Assembly: GCA_022825825.1 (NCBI GenBank)
Contig: JAJDWA010000021.1
Location: 93,386-157,385, forward strand
DNA: 64,000 nt
Direction: 5' to 3'
Origin: Candidatus Poribacteria bacterium
GTDB lineage: Bacteria; Poribacteria; WGA-4E; WGA-3G
Part shown: positions 8,048 to 18,035 of the stretch, in pieces
Layout: each line of letters opens with the position of its first letter
How positions within the stretch are numbered: position 1 is the stretch's first letter
Program-made: the position numbers and the translations under genes
Notes under the pieces: generated by a model
Told to the model about the DNA's origin: nothing
The model's input: only the letters and a program-made list of their open reading frames with translations
Database searches by the model: none

Positions 8048-9847
8048 CTACAGGTACGTTCCACCTTTACTAACTCTCACTTCTGGTCTCCGCCGTGCTT
8101 CTGGTTCATTTATCAGTGCCCGTATGTTGACGATCTTTTCACCTTTTCTACCAGAAATCTTTGCCCAATCATCTGGATTCGTGGTGTTCGGTAGGTCCTC
8201 GTTTTCACGGTATTCCTCTCGAATAGCGGTTTTTAAATCGTCAAGTGAAATCCCTTTTTCTTTGCCTTCTGAATCAATCAACCGTTTAATTGCTGTCTTC
8301 TTGGCGCGTGAGACGATGTTTCTAATCATCGCTCCGCTCACAAAATCCTTAAAAAAGAGGGTTTCGCGTTCGCCACGGGTGTATGTTACCTCAATGAACC
8401 TATTCTCATCTGTGGTAGCATACATTTCGTCAACAGCTTCACGAATAAGATGATCTGAGAAATCATCGGAGTTTCCATCAAATTTGCCTACCTCTTCTTT
8501 GGCAAACGGCAGATCAGGTGTTAAATAGATACCAAAAATATCTTTTGCGCCGTCGATGTTAGGACGATCAATTTTGATTTTTATATCGAGTCTACCGGGT
8601 CTCAAAACAGCAGGATCAAGCAGGTCTTGTCGATTGCTTGCGCCGATAACAATTACATCGCGTAAATTTTCTACACCATCAATCTCGGCGAGAAACTGTG
8701 GCACCAGCGTAGACTCCATATCTGATGAAATCCCCATGCCACGCGAGCGGAACAGTGAATCCATTTCGTCAAAGAAAATGACAACAGGATACCCCTCTTT
8801 CGACTTGTCACGTGCTTTTTGGAAGACTTCTCGTATCTTTCGTTCGGTTTCACCAACATACTTATTAAGTAACTCGGGGCCTTTAATATTTATGAAATAG
8901 CCTCTAACGTCATCTCTACCGGTCTTTTGTCGGATACTTTCAGCGAGGTTATTTGCCACTGCTCGTGCTATCAATGTTTTTCCACATCCTGGAGGACCAT
9001 AAAGTAACACACCTTTCGGGGGAGTCAAATCAAATTCGCGGTATTCGTCTGGGTAGAGATAAGGCATTTCAATGGCATCTCGAATCGCCTCTATCTGTGT
9101 ATCCAACCCACCGATGTCAGCATAACTTATATCCGGGACTTCCTCAAGGAGTAAGTCATCAAGCTCGCGTTTTGGAAGTTTTTCAAGGAGCATGCCGCTG
9201 GTATGGTTTAGCAGCACACTATCCCCTGTCTTCAAAGTTTCATCTTTTAAAGCAGAGGAAACACGTACAACCTGTTCTTCATCCGTGCGAAGACTGACAA
9301 CAGCGCGGTCAGATTCAAGCACCTCTTTTATTTTAACAACATCTCCGTGCTTCTCAGGCTGTTTGATTGCAACGACATTTAGGCCACTATTAACAATAAC
9401 CTCTTGTCCTATCTGTATTTGGTCAGCTTTGATGGCAGGATCGAGATTCACACGCCATTTTTTCCCGCTGATGTCAACATCAATCGTGTTATCATCATTC
9501 GCGCCAAGAAAAATGCCATAATTATTCGGAGGTGCGCTCAGCTGCTTGACCTTTTCTTTCAAAAGTTCAACTTTTTCTTTTACCTCGTGGAGTGTAGTCA
9601 TCAGTTTGCGATTGCGTCTGTGTGCTTGCATCAGCTCGCGCGTCATTTCATATAGGCGCGCATCCACGTCCTCATCTGGGGCAGTACTGAGTTGTCTTCG
9701 CAGATCCGAAACTTCGTTCTCAAGCATCTCTATCTGCCAGTTCAACTCACGAATCCGCTGTGGATAGTCAACCGCATTATCTGATTCGATCCCTTCAATA
9801 TTAGAACCTTTTAATAATTCAGATGAAGTCTCTCTTTTACCAGCCAT
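8048..9847 (-). CDS. arc: ARC/Mpa proteasome-associated AAA ATPase
   Basis: This hexameric unfoldase recognises pupylated proteins with its coiled coils and threads them into the 20S core. The 599 residues comprise a coiled coil (about 29-104), tandem OB-fold region (about 108-230) and one AAA module with Walker A GPPGCGKT (284-291), Walker B VVIFFDEMDSLF and the arginine-finger/sensor segment PAVLRPGRLDIKI. The C-terminus ends GGTYL, matching the penultimate-Tyr motif (GQYL in Mycobacterium) that docks into PrcA pockets. It is the first gene of the minus-strand proteasome locus, upstream of the R-M pair. Confidence 0.96.
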   Translation of the reverse strand: MAGKRETSSELLKGSNIEGIESDNAVDYPQRIRELNWQIEMLENEVSDLRRQLSTAPDEDVDARLYEMTRELMQAHRRNRKLMTTLHEVKEKVELLKEKVKQLSAPPNNYGIFLGANDDNTIDVDISGKKWRVNLDPAIKADQIQIGQEVIVNSGLNVVAIKQPEKHGDVVKIKEVLESDRAVVSLRTDEEQVVRVSSALKDETLKTGDSVLLNHTSGMLLEKLPKRELDDLLLEEVPDISYADIGGLDTQIEAIRDAIEMPYLYPDEYREFDLTPPKGVLLYGPPGCGKTLIARAVANNLAESIRQKTGRDDVRGYFINIKGPELLNKYVGETERKIREVFQKARDKSKEGYPVVIFFDEMDSLFRSRGMGISSDMESTLVPQFLAEIDGVENLRDVIVIGASNRQDLLDPAVLRPGRLDIKIKIDRPNIDGAKDIFGIYLTPDLPFAKEEVGKFDGNSDDFSDHLIREAVDEMYATTDENRFIEVTYTRGERETLFFKDFVSGAMIRNIVSRAKKTAIKRLIDSEGKEKGISLDDLKTAIREEYRENEDLPNTTNPDDWAKISGRKGEKIVNIRALINEPEARRRPEVRVSKGGTYL

Positions 9848-9893
9848 TATGAGAAGTTCTCACTTTCCATTGAAAAGATTGTGGTATAGTAGA

Positions 9894-9920
9894 CAAAAGT
9901 CGGTTTTATGATAACCGACT
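9894..9920 (-). terminator. Rho-independent terminator downstream of recA
   Basis: Reading the minus strand, arms AGTCGGTT and AACCGACT (9898-9905 and 9913-9920) form a hairpin followed by TTTTG. It lies about 125 bp after the recA stop and just before the ARC gene, separating the recA operon from the proteasome locus. Confidence 0.7.
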
Positions 9921-10045
9921 CTTACGCATAAAAGTATAGCATGTTGTAAATTTTACATCAAGAAAAAACAATTTTAATGTTGAACATCACTTATGATCTC
10001 TGTCCTATTTGAAAACAAACGATTTATTTGCGATTATCCAAAATC

Positions 10046-11194
10046 TTAAATTCCATCGTCGTCATCAGATGTATCATCAAATTCGGTATCAACTTCCTCA
10101 TCAACAATATCAACTCCAGGAATATTTCCTGCACCAGATTCAGATTGAGCAATTGAACTGAAGTTTTCCCGAATCTTTTTATCAAGTTCCGCTGCAACTT
10201 CAGGATTTTGTTCTAAATAGGTTTTTGCATTATTACGTCCCTGACCTATCCGTTCGTTGTTATATGAGAACCATGAACCTCTTTTATCAATTAACCCTGC
10301 ACCGATAGCGATATCTAAAAGGTTACCCTCTTTGGAAATGCCTTTACCAAAAGTCACATCAAATTCTGCCTCTTTGAACGGCGGGGCAACTTTGTTTTTT
10401 ACCACCTTGACCGTGACACGGTTTCCGAGTACCTCTGTGCCCTCTTTGATCTGTTGGGGACGACGAATTTCCAATCGAACAGAGGCATGAAACTTCAATG
10501 CGAGTCCACCAGGCGTTGTATCTGGGTTACCAAACATAAGACCGATCTTTTGGCGAATTTGGTTAGTGAAGATGACACACGTTTTAGACTTGTTCGTTAC
10601 CCCCGATAGTTTTCTTAACGCTTTAGACATCAATCGCGGGAGCAACCCGACATGTGCATCACCCATTTCACCTTCAACTTCTGCTTGCGGTGTTAAGGCA
10701 GCTACCGAATCTACAATCACAACATCAATCGCGCCGCTTCGGATAAGGGTTTCCACAATCTCTAATGCTTGTTCTCCCGCATCCGGCTGCGAAATCAATA
10801 GATTTTCGAGATTAACACCGATGCTGCGAGCGTAAGTCGTATCTAAGGCATGTTCAACGTCAATAAATGCTGCGATTCCGCCCATTTTTTGTGCTTCAGC
10901 AACGATATGGAGTGCAAGCGTGGTTTTTCCTGTTCCTTCATGCCCAAAAATTTCTATAATTCTGCCTCGCGGCACACCGCCAACACCTAACGCCATATCA
11001 AGCGCAAGCGCCCCAGTCGGAATTGCTTCGACTGGTACCACTTCGTTATCAGTAAGCCGCATGATCGCACCTTTTCCATAGGCACGTTCTACTTGAGAAA
11101 TAGCTTGGTCCACAGCCTTCTTTTTCTCATCAGCGATTTTTGTATCTTCCGGATTCTCTCCATTTTCCTTTTTTTTCTGATCGTCATTTGCCAT
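10046..11194 (-). CDS. recA: RecA recombinase
   Basis: RecA catalyses strand exchange and activates the SOS response. It is a full-length 382-residue protein with the classic [13 protein letters not shown] start, Walker [11 protein letters not shown], the L1/L2 loops ([10 protein letters not shown]; ...[21 protein letters not shown]) and a strongly acidic C-terminal tail. The P-loop reads GHEGTGKTT instead of the usual GPESSGKTT, keeping the GKT core. Its ATG overlaps the end of thpR by 11 bp. The pgsA-thpR-recA order is a conserved bacterial neighbourhood. Confidence 0.98.
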   Translation of the reverse strand: MANDDQKKKENGENPEDTKIADEKKKAVDQAISQVERAYGKGAIMRLTDNEVVPVEAIPTGALALDMALGVGGVPRGRIIEIFGHEGTGKTTLALHIVAEAQKMGGIAAFIDVEHALDTTYARSIGVNLENLLISQPDAGEQALEIVETLIRSGAIDVVIVDSVAALTPQAEVEGEMGDAHVGLLPRLMSKALRKLSGVTNKSKTCVIFTNQIRQKIGLMFGNPDTTPGGLALKFHASVRLEIRRPQQIKEGTEVLGNRVTVKVVKNKVAPPFKEAEFDVTFGKGISKEGNLLDIAIGAGLIDKRGSWFSYNNERIGQGRNNAKTYLEQNPEVAAELDKKIRENFSSIAQSESGAGNIPGVDIVDEEVDTEFDDTSDDDDGI

Positions 11195-11777
11195 TATTGG
11201 CTTTCTCCTTATTCAATTCACAGATTTTTAACGGGGTATAGACTGCACCACTGGGATGCAACTCACTTTTGACAAGCGTGATTTTTTCAACTATCAGCAA
11301 TGTCCCGTCAAGAGCTTCAAATTTCGAAAATAAATTGTTAAAAGGTTTCAAATTCACTCTATTTTTGAACCGTGCAAGTGTAAAATGTGGGTGAAAACGG
11401 GTATCTTTCGGATAGCCCAACTCAGCCAGTTCAACATTTATTGCGTTCGCTAACTTTTCTGTTGGCACAGAACCCTGTTTTAAACCCACCCATAAAACAC
11501 GAGGACGATCCAAATTTGGAAACGCTCCTATTCCACCAATCTCGATTGAAAATGGGTTTTGGCTTATTGCTATCCTTTGTAAGGCTGCACCAATCTCATC
11601 TACATTTTGGTTCTCTACCTCACCAAAAAACTTCAAGGTCAGATGAAAATTTCCGTGCTTCGTCCATGATGCCCTCTCAATCTTTGGACGAAACGCTCTC
11701 TGAACATCTACCAACAAAGACTGAATTTTTTCTGGTATCTCAATAGCAGCAAAACACCGGATTGAATCAGGTTTCAT
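11184..11777 (-). CDS. thpR: RNA 2',3'-cyclic phosphodiesterase (ThpR/LigT)
   Basis: A 2H-phosphoesterase of 197 residues that opens 2',3'-cyclic phosphate ends on RNA. The two catalytic HxTx motifs are [10 protein letters not shown] (about residue 47) and HFTLARFK (about residue 129). The start is taken at the ATG at 11777, preceded by GGGTGG; a GTG at 11786 lacks spacing for a ribosome site. It lies between pgsA and recA on the same strand and overlaps recA. Confidence 0.92.
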   Translation of the reverse strand: MKPDSIRCFAAIEIPEKIQSLLVDVQRAFRPKIERASWTKHGNFHLTLKFFGEVENQNVDEIGAALQRIAISQNPFSIEIGGIGAFPNLDRPRVLWVGLKQGSVPTEKLANAINVELAELGYPKDTRFHPHFTLARFKNRVNLKPFNNLFSKFEALDGTLLIVEKITLVKSELHPSGAVYTPLKICELNKEKANNGK

Positions 11778-11798
11778 TATGACCACCCAAATAACAAA

Positions 11799-12401
11799 CT
11801 ACTCCGTCCTTTCGTAAGTTAAAAACACTTTTCGGTTGCCATACAAAATTTCCAAACCGGAGGCAACTGTGAACAACAAGGGCAGGTACATCATAAAGTA
11901 AATCGGCCCGTGGTCCTGGATAACATATTTTAAATCCTCTTGAAAGATAAGTAAAACCAAACTTATCAATATCACAACGACTTGGGTGACGGTTTTGTAT
12001 TTTCCCCATCGATTAGCCGATATTACCTCACCCTGTTTTACGACACACAGGATTCGGAACACAGTAATAATAACTTCACGTCCGACTATAACCGACACCA
12101 TCCACATCGGAATTAGACTGATCTTATTGTCAAAATGTTCAGGTTGAAAAAGATAAAAACTGATTAAAGCAGATCCAACTAAAATTTTATCTATGATAGA
12201 ATCCATGAAACTGCCAAATTGGGTTACTCCTTGTTTCCTTGCAATCTTCCCGTCTAAATGGTCAGTCAAAGCTGCCAATCCGAAAAAGACTGTTGCAAGT
12301 ACCATATCGTTCGCGCGAAAAAAGAGGATAAAGGGCAGTGTCAGCAATAACCGTGAAAACGTAAGGATATTTGCCAACCGAAAAAGAGGACGAAAATTCA
12401 T
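11799..12401 (-). CDS. pgsA: CDP-diacylglycerol--glycerol-3-phosphate 3-phosphatidyltransferase
   Basis: PgsA makes phosphatidylglycerol phosphate from CDP-diacylglycerol and glycerol-3-phosphate at the inner membrane. The 200-residue protein carries the CDP-alcohol phosphotransferase signature DHLDGKIARKQG, with GSFMDSIIDK completing the D-x2-DG-x2-AR-x8-G-x3-D-x3-D pattern, and several hydrophobic segments. It starts 6 bp after the lolA stop and ends 21 bp before thpR, consistent with one operon. Confidence 0.95.
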   Translation of the reverse strand: MNFRPLFRLANILTFSRLLLTLPFILFFRANDMVLATVFFGLAALTDHLDGKIARKQGVTQFGSFMDSIIDKILVGSALISFYLFQPEHFDNKISLIPMWMVSVIVGREVIITVFRILCVVKQGEVISANRWGKYKTVTQVVVILISLVLLIFQEDLKYVIQDHGPIYFMMYLPLLFTVASGLEILYGNRKVFLTYERTE

Positions 12402-12407
12402 AAGTTC

Positions 12408-13112
12408 CTAATTCTCTGTAAAGTCAATCACCTCGGCATTTTTGGGAATAACGAACTTGAACACGTTTGGAGGTAACTCTTTGTCTCGTTGTATTTTAGA
12501 TAACTTCATAATTACGTTTCGACGACTCCCATCTTCATATACAATCACATGACCGAATTGAACGGGAAGCCACTCACCTTCTTTGACCCAAATTTCAAGT
12601 ATTTCCTTTACATTGCTATCAGCTCTATTTACCAAACGGTCTTTTGGAGTTAACTGTATCTGATGTACGCCTTTTGAGTTCGCTGCTTCATCAGGAACCA
12701 ATTTCATATTCCAATTTTCTGATAACCCTTCAAGAGACTCGCCAATTCCAGGTATGAGTTCACGCCGCTGTGATTTACTTAACTTCTGTTTATTGACCTG
12801 ATTAATTACTTGTGCGTAAGACCATACGTAAGCACCATCTAAAACAATGGTCTTTATAATTTTTTGGGGGTCTTTTGGGGCTACATATTCCTTACGGAGG
12901 AGGTTTGGTTTGCCAAAAGTAAATTGTCCGTGAGCAATACTTTTTCTCGTTTTGTATAAAGTTATTTCCTCAAATTCTGCACTAAAGTTTTTCGACTTTT
13001 CATAAGCGGTTTTAAAATTCGTGTAAATTTCATCAACTGTATAGGCATATCCACTAACAACAAAACATAGTAAAAAGCAGAGTAAAGCCAAACTCCAATA
13101 CATGCGTTTCAC
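12408..13112 (-). CDS. lolA: Outer-membrane lipoprotein carrier protein LolA
   Basis: LolA carries lipoproteins across the periplasm to the outer membrane, so its presence indicates a diderm cell. The 234-residue precursor has a signal peptide (basic MKR, then a hydrophobic core ending VSGYA) followed by LolA-type sequence: FSAEFEEITLY, GQFTFGKPNLLRKEY, IVLDGAYVWSY, and a C-terminal EIWVKEGEWLPVQF sheet. The GTG at 13112 is chosen because AGGAG lies 7 nt upstream and it keeps the basic n-region. It is the first gene of the lolA-pgsA-thpR-recA run. Confidence 0.88.
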   Translation of the reverse strand: MKRMYWSLALLCFLLCFVVSGYAYTVDEIYTNFKTAYEKSKNFSAEFEEITLYKTRKSIAHGQFTFGKPNLLRKEYVAPKDPQKIIKTIVLDGAYVWSYAQVINQVNKQKLSKSQRRELIPGIGESLEGLSENWNMKLVPDEAANSKGVHQIQLTPKDRLVNRADSNVKEILEIWVKEGEWLPVQFGHVIVYEDGSRRNVIMKLSKIQRDKELPPNVFKFVIPKNAEVIDFTEN

Positions 13113-13178
13113 GGTGATTCTCCTATTTTGGAAAATGAATTATATCTATTTTGAATAAATAGTATAGCATAACCTATT

Positions 13179-13637
13179 TTATCTGTCAATGCAATTTTTT
13201 CCTTTTTCAGTCTGAACTACTTTCACCACATCAGATTCTAAAGCATTTAACCGCATCCAATCCGTTAATTCAACCGCTGCAGCATCTGTGTCATCCAATG
13301 CACAGAAGACGAGACGTTCTAAAGCATTAGCCACTTGTGCTTCACGAAATATTGCTTGGAACCAGATACTAAATGTTTTGAGCGCGTCTGACGACTCCGA
13401 AAACACCCAGAAGACCACACGACAAAAATCAAGCCCTTCGTCAACTGATTGTTGTGAAATCCGGACATCTTTGGGAAATCCATGGAAAAGTTGTAGTAGG
13501 TCTGCAATTACCAGGACGCAATCTTGGTTGAGATACGAAATTTCGGGTAAAATATCGAAATGGATCGCATATTTGTGAACTTCAAGTGCCCTCTCATGAT
13601 CTTGATTCTGTGTAGATTCTTCTATTGTATTTGACAC
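13179..13637 (-). CDS. Hypothetical protein, 152 residues
   Basis: I do not recognise a family. It starts at a GTG with AGGAG 8 nt upstream and has a composition typical of a soluble acidic protein; VFWVFSESSDALKTFSIWF and LVIADLLQLFHGF suggest a compact alpha/beta fold. No signal peptide or membrane segment is seen. It lies 66 bp upstream of lolA on the same strand and may be cotranscribed. Confidence 0.6.
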   Translation of the reverse strand: MSNTIEESTQNQDHERALEVHKYAIHFDILPEISYLNQDCVLVIADLLQLFHGFPKDVRISQQSVDEGLDFCRVVFWVFSESSDALKTFSIWFQAIFREAQVANALERLVFCALDDTDAAAVELTDWMRLNALESDVVKVVQTEKGKNCIDR

Positions 13638-13975
13638 AAGGTTGTCTCCTTAATTTGTGTTCCCTATGTTTTTATCGTTGATTACATGTGAAATGAAATG
13701 GACATGATGCCTCGCTCATGTTATAATAACGTGAGTTTGATAATTAAATTGAGTATAGATGTCCGTTGGGTAGAGCGCAGCGAAACCCTTATGCGTCAAT
13801 TTAGCGGCTCACATTCATGACAAGCGCGTTTCCAAAACGCGCCTACCAGGGGTACTAAATCGAGCTTAGAAAACGGACGGGATTTATCAAATTCACGTTA
13901 TAATATATTAAGTCATAAAAGGCAAAAACCGCGGCATGTTTTTAAAGCGCGGATCCTAAACAAATAAGAGAAAAT
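13638..13975. other. metH leader region with repeat fragments
   Basis: This 338-bp gap between divergent genes contains a palindrome GCGCGTTTCCAAAACGCGC (13824-13842) followed by CCTACC, a member of the dispersed repeat family. It also contains CCCTTATGCGTCAATTTA (about 13787-13804), which resembles the terminal inverted repeat of the element at 35830-36000. I looked for cobalamin and SAM riboswitch sequence boxes ahead of metH and saw none. Confidence 0.5.
13824..13842. repeat. Dispersed palindromic repeat, copy 1
   Basis: The sequence GCGCGTTTCCAAAACGCGC is followed by CTACC, as in the family GGTAGG-N2-CG-TTTCC-AA-CG-N2-CCTACC found in many gaps of this window. It lies in the metH leader. 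Confidence 0.6.
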
Positions 13976-16900
13976 ATGGCAGATTCTGAACGGATAACAC
14001 ATCTAAAAAATGAGCTTAAGAAAAGGATTTTGGTCCTTGATGGTGCAATGGGTTCCCTGTTGCAAACCTATCGACTGACGGAAGAAGACTTCCGAGGTGA
14101 TCAGTTTGCCAATCATCCGTGCGAAGTAAAAGGATATAATGATCTACTTTCCATCACACAACCCGATATTGTACGCGAAATACATACTAATTACTGCAAA
14201 GCAGGTGCGGACATCATTGAAACAAACACCTTTACCAGCACATCTGTTTCAATGGCAGATTACCAACTTCAGGATCAAGCGTATCAGGTAAACTTTGCGG
14301 GAGCGCAAATCGCTCGTGAAGTCGCGGACAATTGGTCATCACCTGAAAAACCTCGATTCGTTGCGGGAAGTATGGGGCCTACCAATCGCAGCTGCTGCAT
14401 CTCACCAAATGTTAATGACCCTGGATACCGTAATATCACTTTCTCACAACTTGTTTCTGCCTATAGTACACAAGCTGAAGGCTTAATTGATGGCGGTGTA
14501 GACTTCCTACTCGTTGAAACCGTCATGGACACACTTAATTGTAAAGCAGCACTCTTTGCAATACAAACCCTTTCTGAAAAGCGTGGGATTGACATACCCA
14601 TTATGGTTTCCTCTGACAGAAGTGGCGGCGGTGGACGTAATCTGTCTGGGCAAACAGTTGAGGCTTTTTGGAATTCTGTTCGACATGCAAACCTACTCGC
14701 TGTGGGATTGAACTGCGGATTCGGCGCACAACAGATCCGACCCTATTTAGCCGAAATAGCGAAACTCGCGGATATCCCTGTTATCTGCTATCCGAACGCT
14801 GGACTTCCGAATGAACTCGGGCAGTACACACAAACACCAGAAGAAATGGGAAATTGGATGCATGAATTCGCGCAAAACGGATTCGTCAATATTGTAGGTG
14901 GATGTTGTGGTTGCCAGCCTGAACATATTGAAACCGTTGTCAAAGTCGCTGCAGAATATCCTCCCAGACAACTTGAAACTCAAGAACGTGCTTGCCGATT
15001 GAGCGGCTTAGAAGCATTCAACATCACCCCCGACTCTCTCTTTGTTAACGTAGGTGAACGGACAAACGTAACAGGATCCCGTCGTTTCGAAACCCTTATC
15101 AAAAAAGAAGATTATGAGGCTGCCTTAGAGGTAGCACGAGATCAGGTAGAAAATGGCGCACAACTTATTGACATCAATATGGACGCTGGCATGTTAGATG
15201 CTAAAACGGCAATTGTCAAGTTTTTGAATCTCATCGCAGCCGAACCAGATATTAGTCGTGTGCCAATTATGTTAGACTCCAGCAAATGGGAAGTAATTGA
15301 GGCTGGTTTAGCATGTGTTCAAGGCAAAGGTGTCGTCAACTCAATTAGTTTAAAAGAGGGTGAGGACGATTTTTTAGATAAGACACGGCTTATTAGAAAA
15401 TACGGTGCGGCGGTTATCGTGATGGCTTTTGACGAAGAGGGTCAAGCAGACACTTTTGAACGTAAAGTAGAGATATGTCAAAGGGCTTATAAGCTTTTGA
15501 CAAAAGAGGTCGGATTTCCACCTGAAGATATAATTTTCGATCCGAATATCTTTGCTGTTGCTACCGGTATTGAAGAACATAACGAATACGCACACGCATT
15601 TATAAAGGCGTGCAAAGAGATTAAAGCAACTTGTCCATCCGCTTTGGTAAGTGGTGGTGTTAGTAATATTTCATTTGCTTTTCGGGGCAACGATACAGTG
15701 CGTGAAGCAATGCACGCCGCTTTTCTCTATCATGCAATCAATGCTGGCATGGACATGGGTATCGTTAATGCTGGTCAACTTGCCGTCTATGACGATCTAC
15801 CAAAACCCCTCTTAGAAGCAGTAGAAGATGTGCTGTTTAATCGTAGGGAAGATGCGACAGATCGTCTTGTTAACCTTGCCAGCACGCTGCAAACCAAGGG
15901 AAAAAAGAGACGCGTCAGTAAGAAATGGCGAAAATTACCTGTTGAAAAACGCTTAAGCCAAGCACTCGTAGAAGGCATTATTGAATATATTGAAGATGAT
16001 ACTGAGGAAGCACGCCTTAAGTATGAACGCCCGATACAGGTTATTGAAGGTCCCTTGATGGATGGGATGGACCGTGTCGGTGAACTTTTTGGAGATGGTA
16101 AGATGTTCCTGCCGCAAGTTGTCAAAAGCGCACGCGTGATGAAAAAAGCGGTGGCACATCTGATCCCTTATATTGAAAAGGAACAAATCGAAGGCGGTAT
16201 TCAATCCAGAGGAAAGATCGTGATGGCAACGGTAAAAGGTGATGTTCACGACATCGGCAAAAACATCGTGGGCGTGGTACTTGGGTGCAACAATTACGAT
16301 GTCGTTGACCTCGGCGTGATGGTGGCAGCGGAAGATATTTTGGAAACGGCACGGAAAGAGAACGCTGATATGATCGGTTTAAGTGGACTTATTACGCCAT
16401 CGTTAGACGAGATGGTACACGTCGCTGAAGAGATGGAACGTGAAGGTTTCCGCATTCCACTTCTCATAGGCGGCGCGACCACCTCTAAGGTACATACTGC
16501 CGTGCAGATTGAACCAATTTACCGTGGCGCAACGATTCACGTCAAAGATGCTTCGCGTAGTGTTGGCGTTGTTGGTAATCTAATGAGCGATGAAAAACAG
16601 CCAGTTTTTGTTGAGCAGACACGTGAAGAATACGCTGAAATTAGGGAACGGCGCGAAAAAAATAAAAAACAGACAAAGTTGCTACCATTTGCTGTCGCAC
16701 AACAACGTAAATTCATTCCTGACTGGAAAAATTACCTTCCTCCCAAACCACATACAACAGACATTAAGGTCTTTGATGATTATCCGTTGGCAGAACTTGT
16801 TGACTATATTGATTGGACACCTTTCTTTACGACATGGGGACTCGCGGGAAAATATCCGAATATTTTGGAAAACTCAGAAATGGGAACAGAAGCGCGTAAA

Positions 16901-17650
16901 CTTTTTGAGGACGGCAAAACACTTCTAAATGAAATCGTTGAACAGAAAAAAATCTGTGCACGTGCTGTGGTTGGAATTTTCCCTGCTAACAGTGTCGGTG
17001 AAGGGACGGAGATATATGCTGACGAAAAAAGGACAGAGGTGATTGCTACGCTTTATCACTTACGCCAACAGACAGAGCAACCTTTCGCCAGACCTAATCT
17101 CAGCCTCGGTGATTTCATCGCGCAGAAGAATACATCTCTCTCTGACTATATTGGCGCTTTTGCGGTGACAACAGGTATTGGTGTTTCTGAACTCTGTGCT
17201 GAGTTTGAGAAAAATCAAGATGACTATAATAGCATTATGGCAAAGGCGTTAGCAGATAGATTAGCAGAAGCTTTTGCTGAGTATATGCATCAACACGTCC
17301 GCACAGCACTTTGGGGGTACGCAGCTGATGAAGCATTGGATAACAATGCTTTGATAGCAGAAAAATATCAAGGGATTCGTCCTGCACCGGGATATCCCGC
17401 TTGTCCCGACCATAATCAAAAACGGGTTTTGTTTGATCTGCTGAACGTTACAGAAAGGACAGAAATTTCTCTTACCGAAAGTCTTGCGATGTCTCCTGCA
17501 GCATCTGTAAGCGGGTGGTACTTTTCGTATCCGGACGCACGGTATTTTAGTATTGCCAGAATAGGCGAAGATCAAGTTGCGGATTACGCGGAACGCACTG
17601 GAATGGGCTTAGAGACAGCAAAACGTTGGCTTAAGCCATTGCTTACATAA
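13976..17650 (+). CDS. metH: MetH, cobalamin-dependent methionine synthase
   Basis: MetH transfers a methyl group from 5-methyltetrahydrofolate to homocysteine through cobalamin. The 1224-residue protein is complete and has all four modules. The homocysteine-binding barrel carries zinc ligands C247 (GLNCGFG) and C310-C311 (GGCCG). The pterin barrel begins about residue 355 ([11 protein letters not shown]). The B12 cap and Rossmann module carries DVHDIGKN with the cobalt-ligand His758. The AdoMet reactivation domain includes [11 protein letters not shown] and [14 protein letters not shown]. Length matches E. coli MetH. Transcribed alone from a leader with repeat elements; no riboswitch was recognised. 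Confidence 0.98.
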   Translation: MADSERITHLKNELKKRILVLDGAMGSLLQTYRLTEEDFRGDQFANHPCEVKGYNDLLSITQPDIVREIHTNYCKAGADIIETNTFTSTSVSMADYQLQDQAYQVNFAGAQIAREVADNWSSPEKPRFVAGSMGPTNRSCCISPNVNDPGYRNITFSQLVSAYSTQAEGLIDGGVDFLLVETVMDTLNCKAALFAIQTLSEKRGIDIPIMVSSDRSGGGGRNLSGQTVEAFWNSVRHANLLAVGLNCGFGAQQIRPYLAEIAKLADIPVICYPNAGLPNELGQYTQTPEEMGNWMHEFAQNGFVNIVGGCCGCQPEHIETVVKVAAEYPPRQLETQERACRLSGLEAFNITPDSLFVNVGERTNVTGSRRFETLIKKEDYEAALEVARDQVENGAQLIDINMDAGMLDAKTAIVKFLNLIAAEPDISRVPIMLDSSKWEVIEAGLACVQGKGVVNSISLKEGEDDFLDKTRLIRKYGAAVIVMAFDEEGQADTFERKVEICQRAYKLLTKEVGFPPEDIIFDPNIFAVATGIEEHNEYAHAFIKACKEIKATCPSALVSGGVSNISFAFRGNDTVREAMHAAFLYHAINAGMDMGIVNAGQLAVYDDLPKPLLEAVEDVLFNRREDATDRLVNLASTLQTKGKKRRVSKKWRKLPVEKRLSQALVEGIIEYIEDDTEEARLKYERPIQVIEGPLMDGMDRVGELFGDGKMFLPQVVKSARVMKKAVAHLIPYIEKEQIEGGIQSRGKIVMATVKGDVHDIGKNIVGVVLGCNNYDVVDLGVMVAAEDILETARKENADMIGLSGLITPSLDEMVHVAEEMEREGFRIPLLIGGATTSKVHTAVQIEPIYRGATIHVKDASRSVGVVGNLMSDEKQPVFVEQTREEYAEIRERREKNKKQTKLLPFAVAQQRKFIPDWKNYLPPKPHTTDIKVFDDYPLAELVDYIDWTPFFTTWGLAGKYPNILENSEMGTEARKLFEDGKTLLNEIVEQKKICARAVVGIFPANSVGEGTEIYADEKRTEVIATLYHLRQQTEQPFARPNLSLGDFIAQKNTSLSDYIGAFAVTTGIGVSELCAEFEKNQDDYNSIMAKALADRLAEAFAEYMHQHVRTALWGYAADEALDNNALIAEKYQGIRPAPGYPACPDHNQKRVLFDLLNVTERTEISLTESLAMSPAASVSGWYFSYPDARYFSIARIGEDQVADYAERTGMGLETAKRWLKPLLT

Positions 17651-17704
17651 GTACCTCAATCTCGGTAGACGTGGTTTACAGTGAAACGAATTATTTGGAC
17701 ACTT

Positions 17705-17735
17705 CGGTAGGTACGGTTAGGAAACCGCACCTACC
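17705..17735. repeat. Dispersed palindromic repeat, copy 2
   Basis: CGGTAGGTACGGTTAGG is followed by AAACCGCACCTACCC, a near-perfect hairpin 55 bp after the metH stop. It may also act as a terminator, but no T-run follows. Confidence 0.7.
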
Positions 17736-17737
17736 CT

Positions 17738-17944
17738 TCAAGACATAAACTCGTAGTTAACTTCATCAATTAAAATTCTTAAAACTAAATAATTCTGAGT
17801 TACTGCAAATGTATAGGGAAATCGTTCTGGGAGTCGGGAGAATTTCTTGATAATTACGAGTACCGGTTTGTCAGCATCGTAGACCTTAACTTTAACGCGA
17901 GCAGACGGAGAACAGAACCTTTTGATTCCAAAGGTAAATTGCAT
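17738..17944 (-). CDS. Small hypothetical protein, 68 residues
   Basis: The ATG has AGGA 5 nt upstream. No family is recognised. Its C-terminus YLVLRILIDEVNYEFMS recurs as a fragment, VLRISVDEVNYEYRF, on the minus strand at about 22378-22425, with a matching DNA sequence, so this is either a small gene with a decayed second copy or part of a repeated element. Both copies lie beside the dispersed palindromic repeat. Confidence 0.4.
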   Translation of the reverse strand: MQFTFGIKRFCSPSARVKVKVYDADKPVLVIIKKFSRLPERFPYTFAVTQNYLVLRILIDEVNYEFMS

Positions 17945-18035
17945 AATAATCCTGATCTTTTTCTGAAAATTTCACGGAGTTCTACAATCTACTTTCGTAA
18001 GTTAATCAATTTTGTGCCTTAAAAGGGCTTTTTTT

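Noticed and set aside
13638..13975. Cobalamin or SAM riboswitch upstream of metH
   Set aside because: I looked for the conserved B12-box and SAM-I core sequence and did not see them; a covariance search of this region would settle it.
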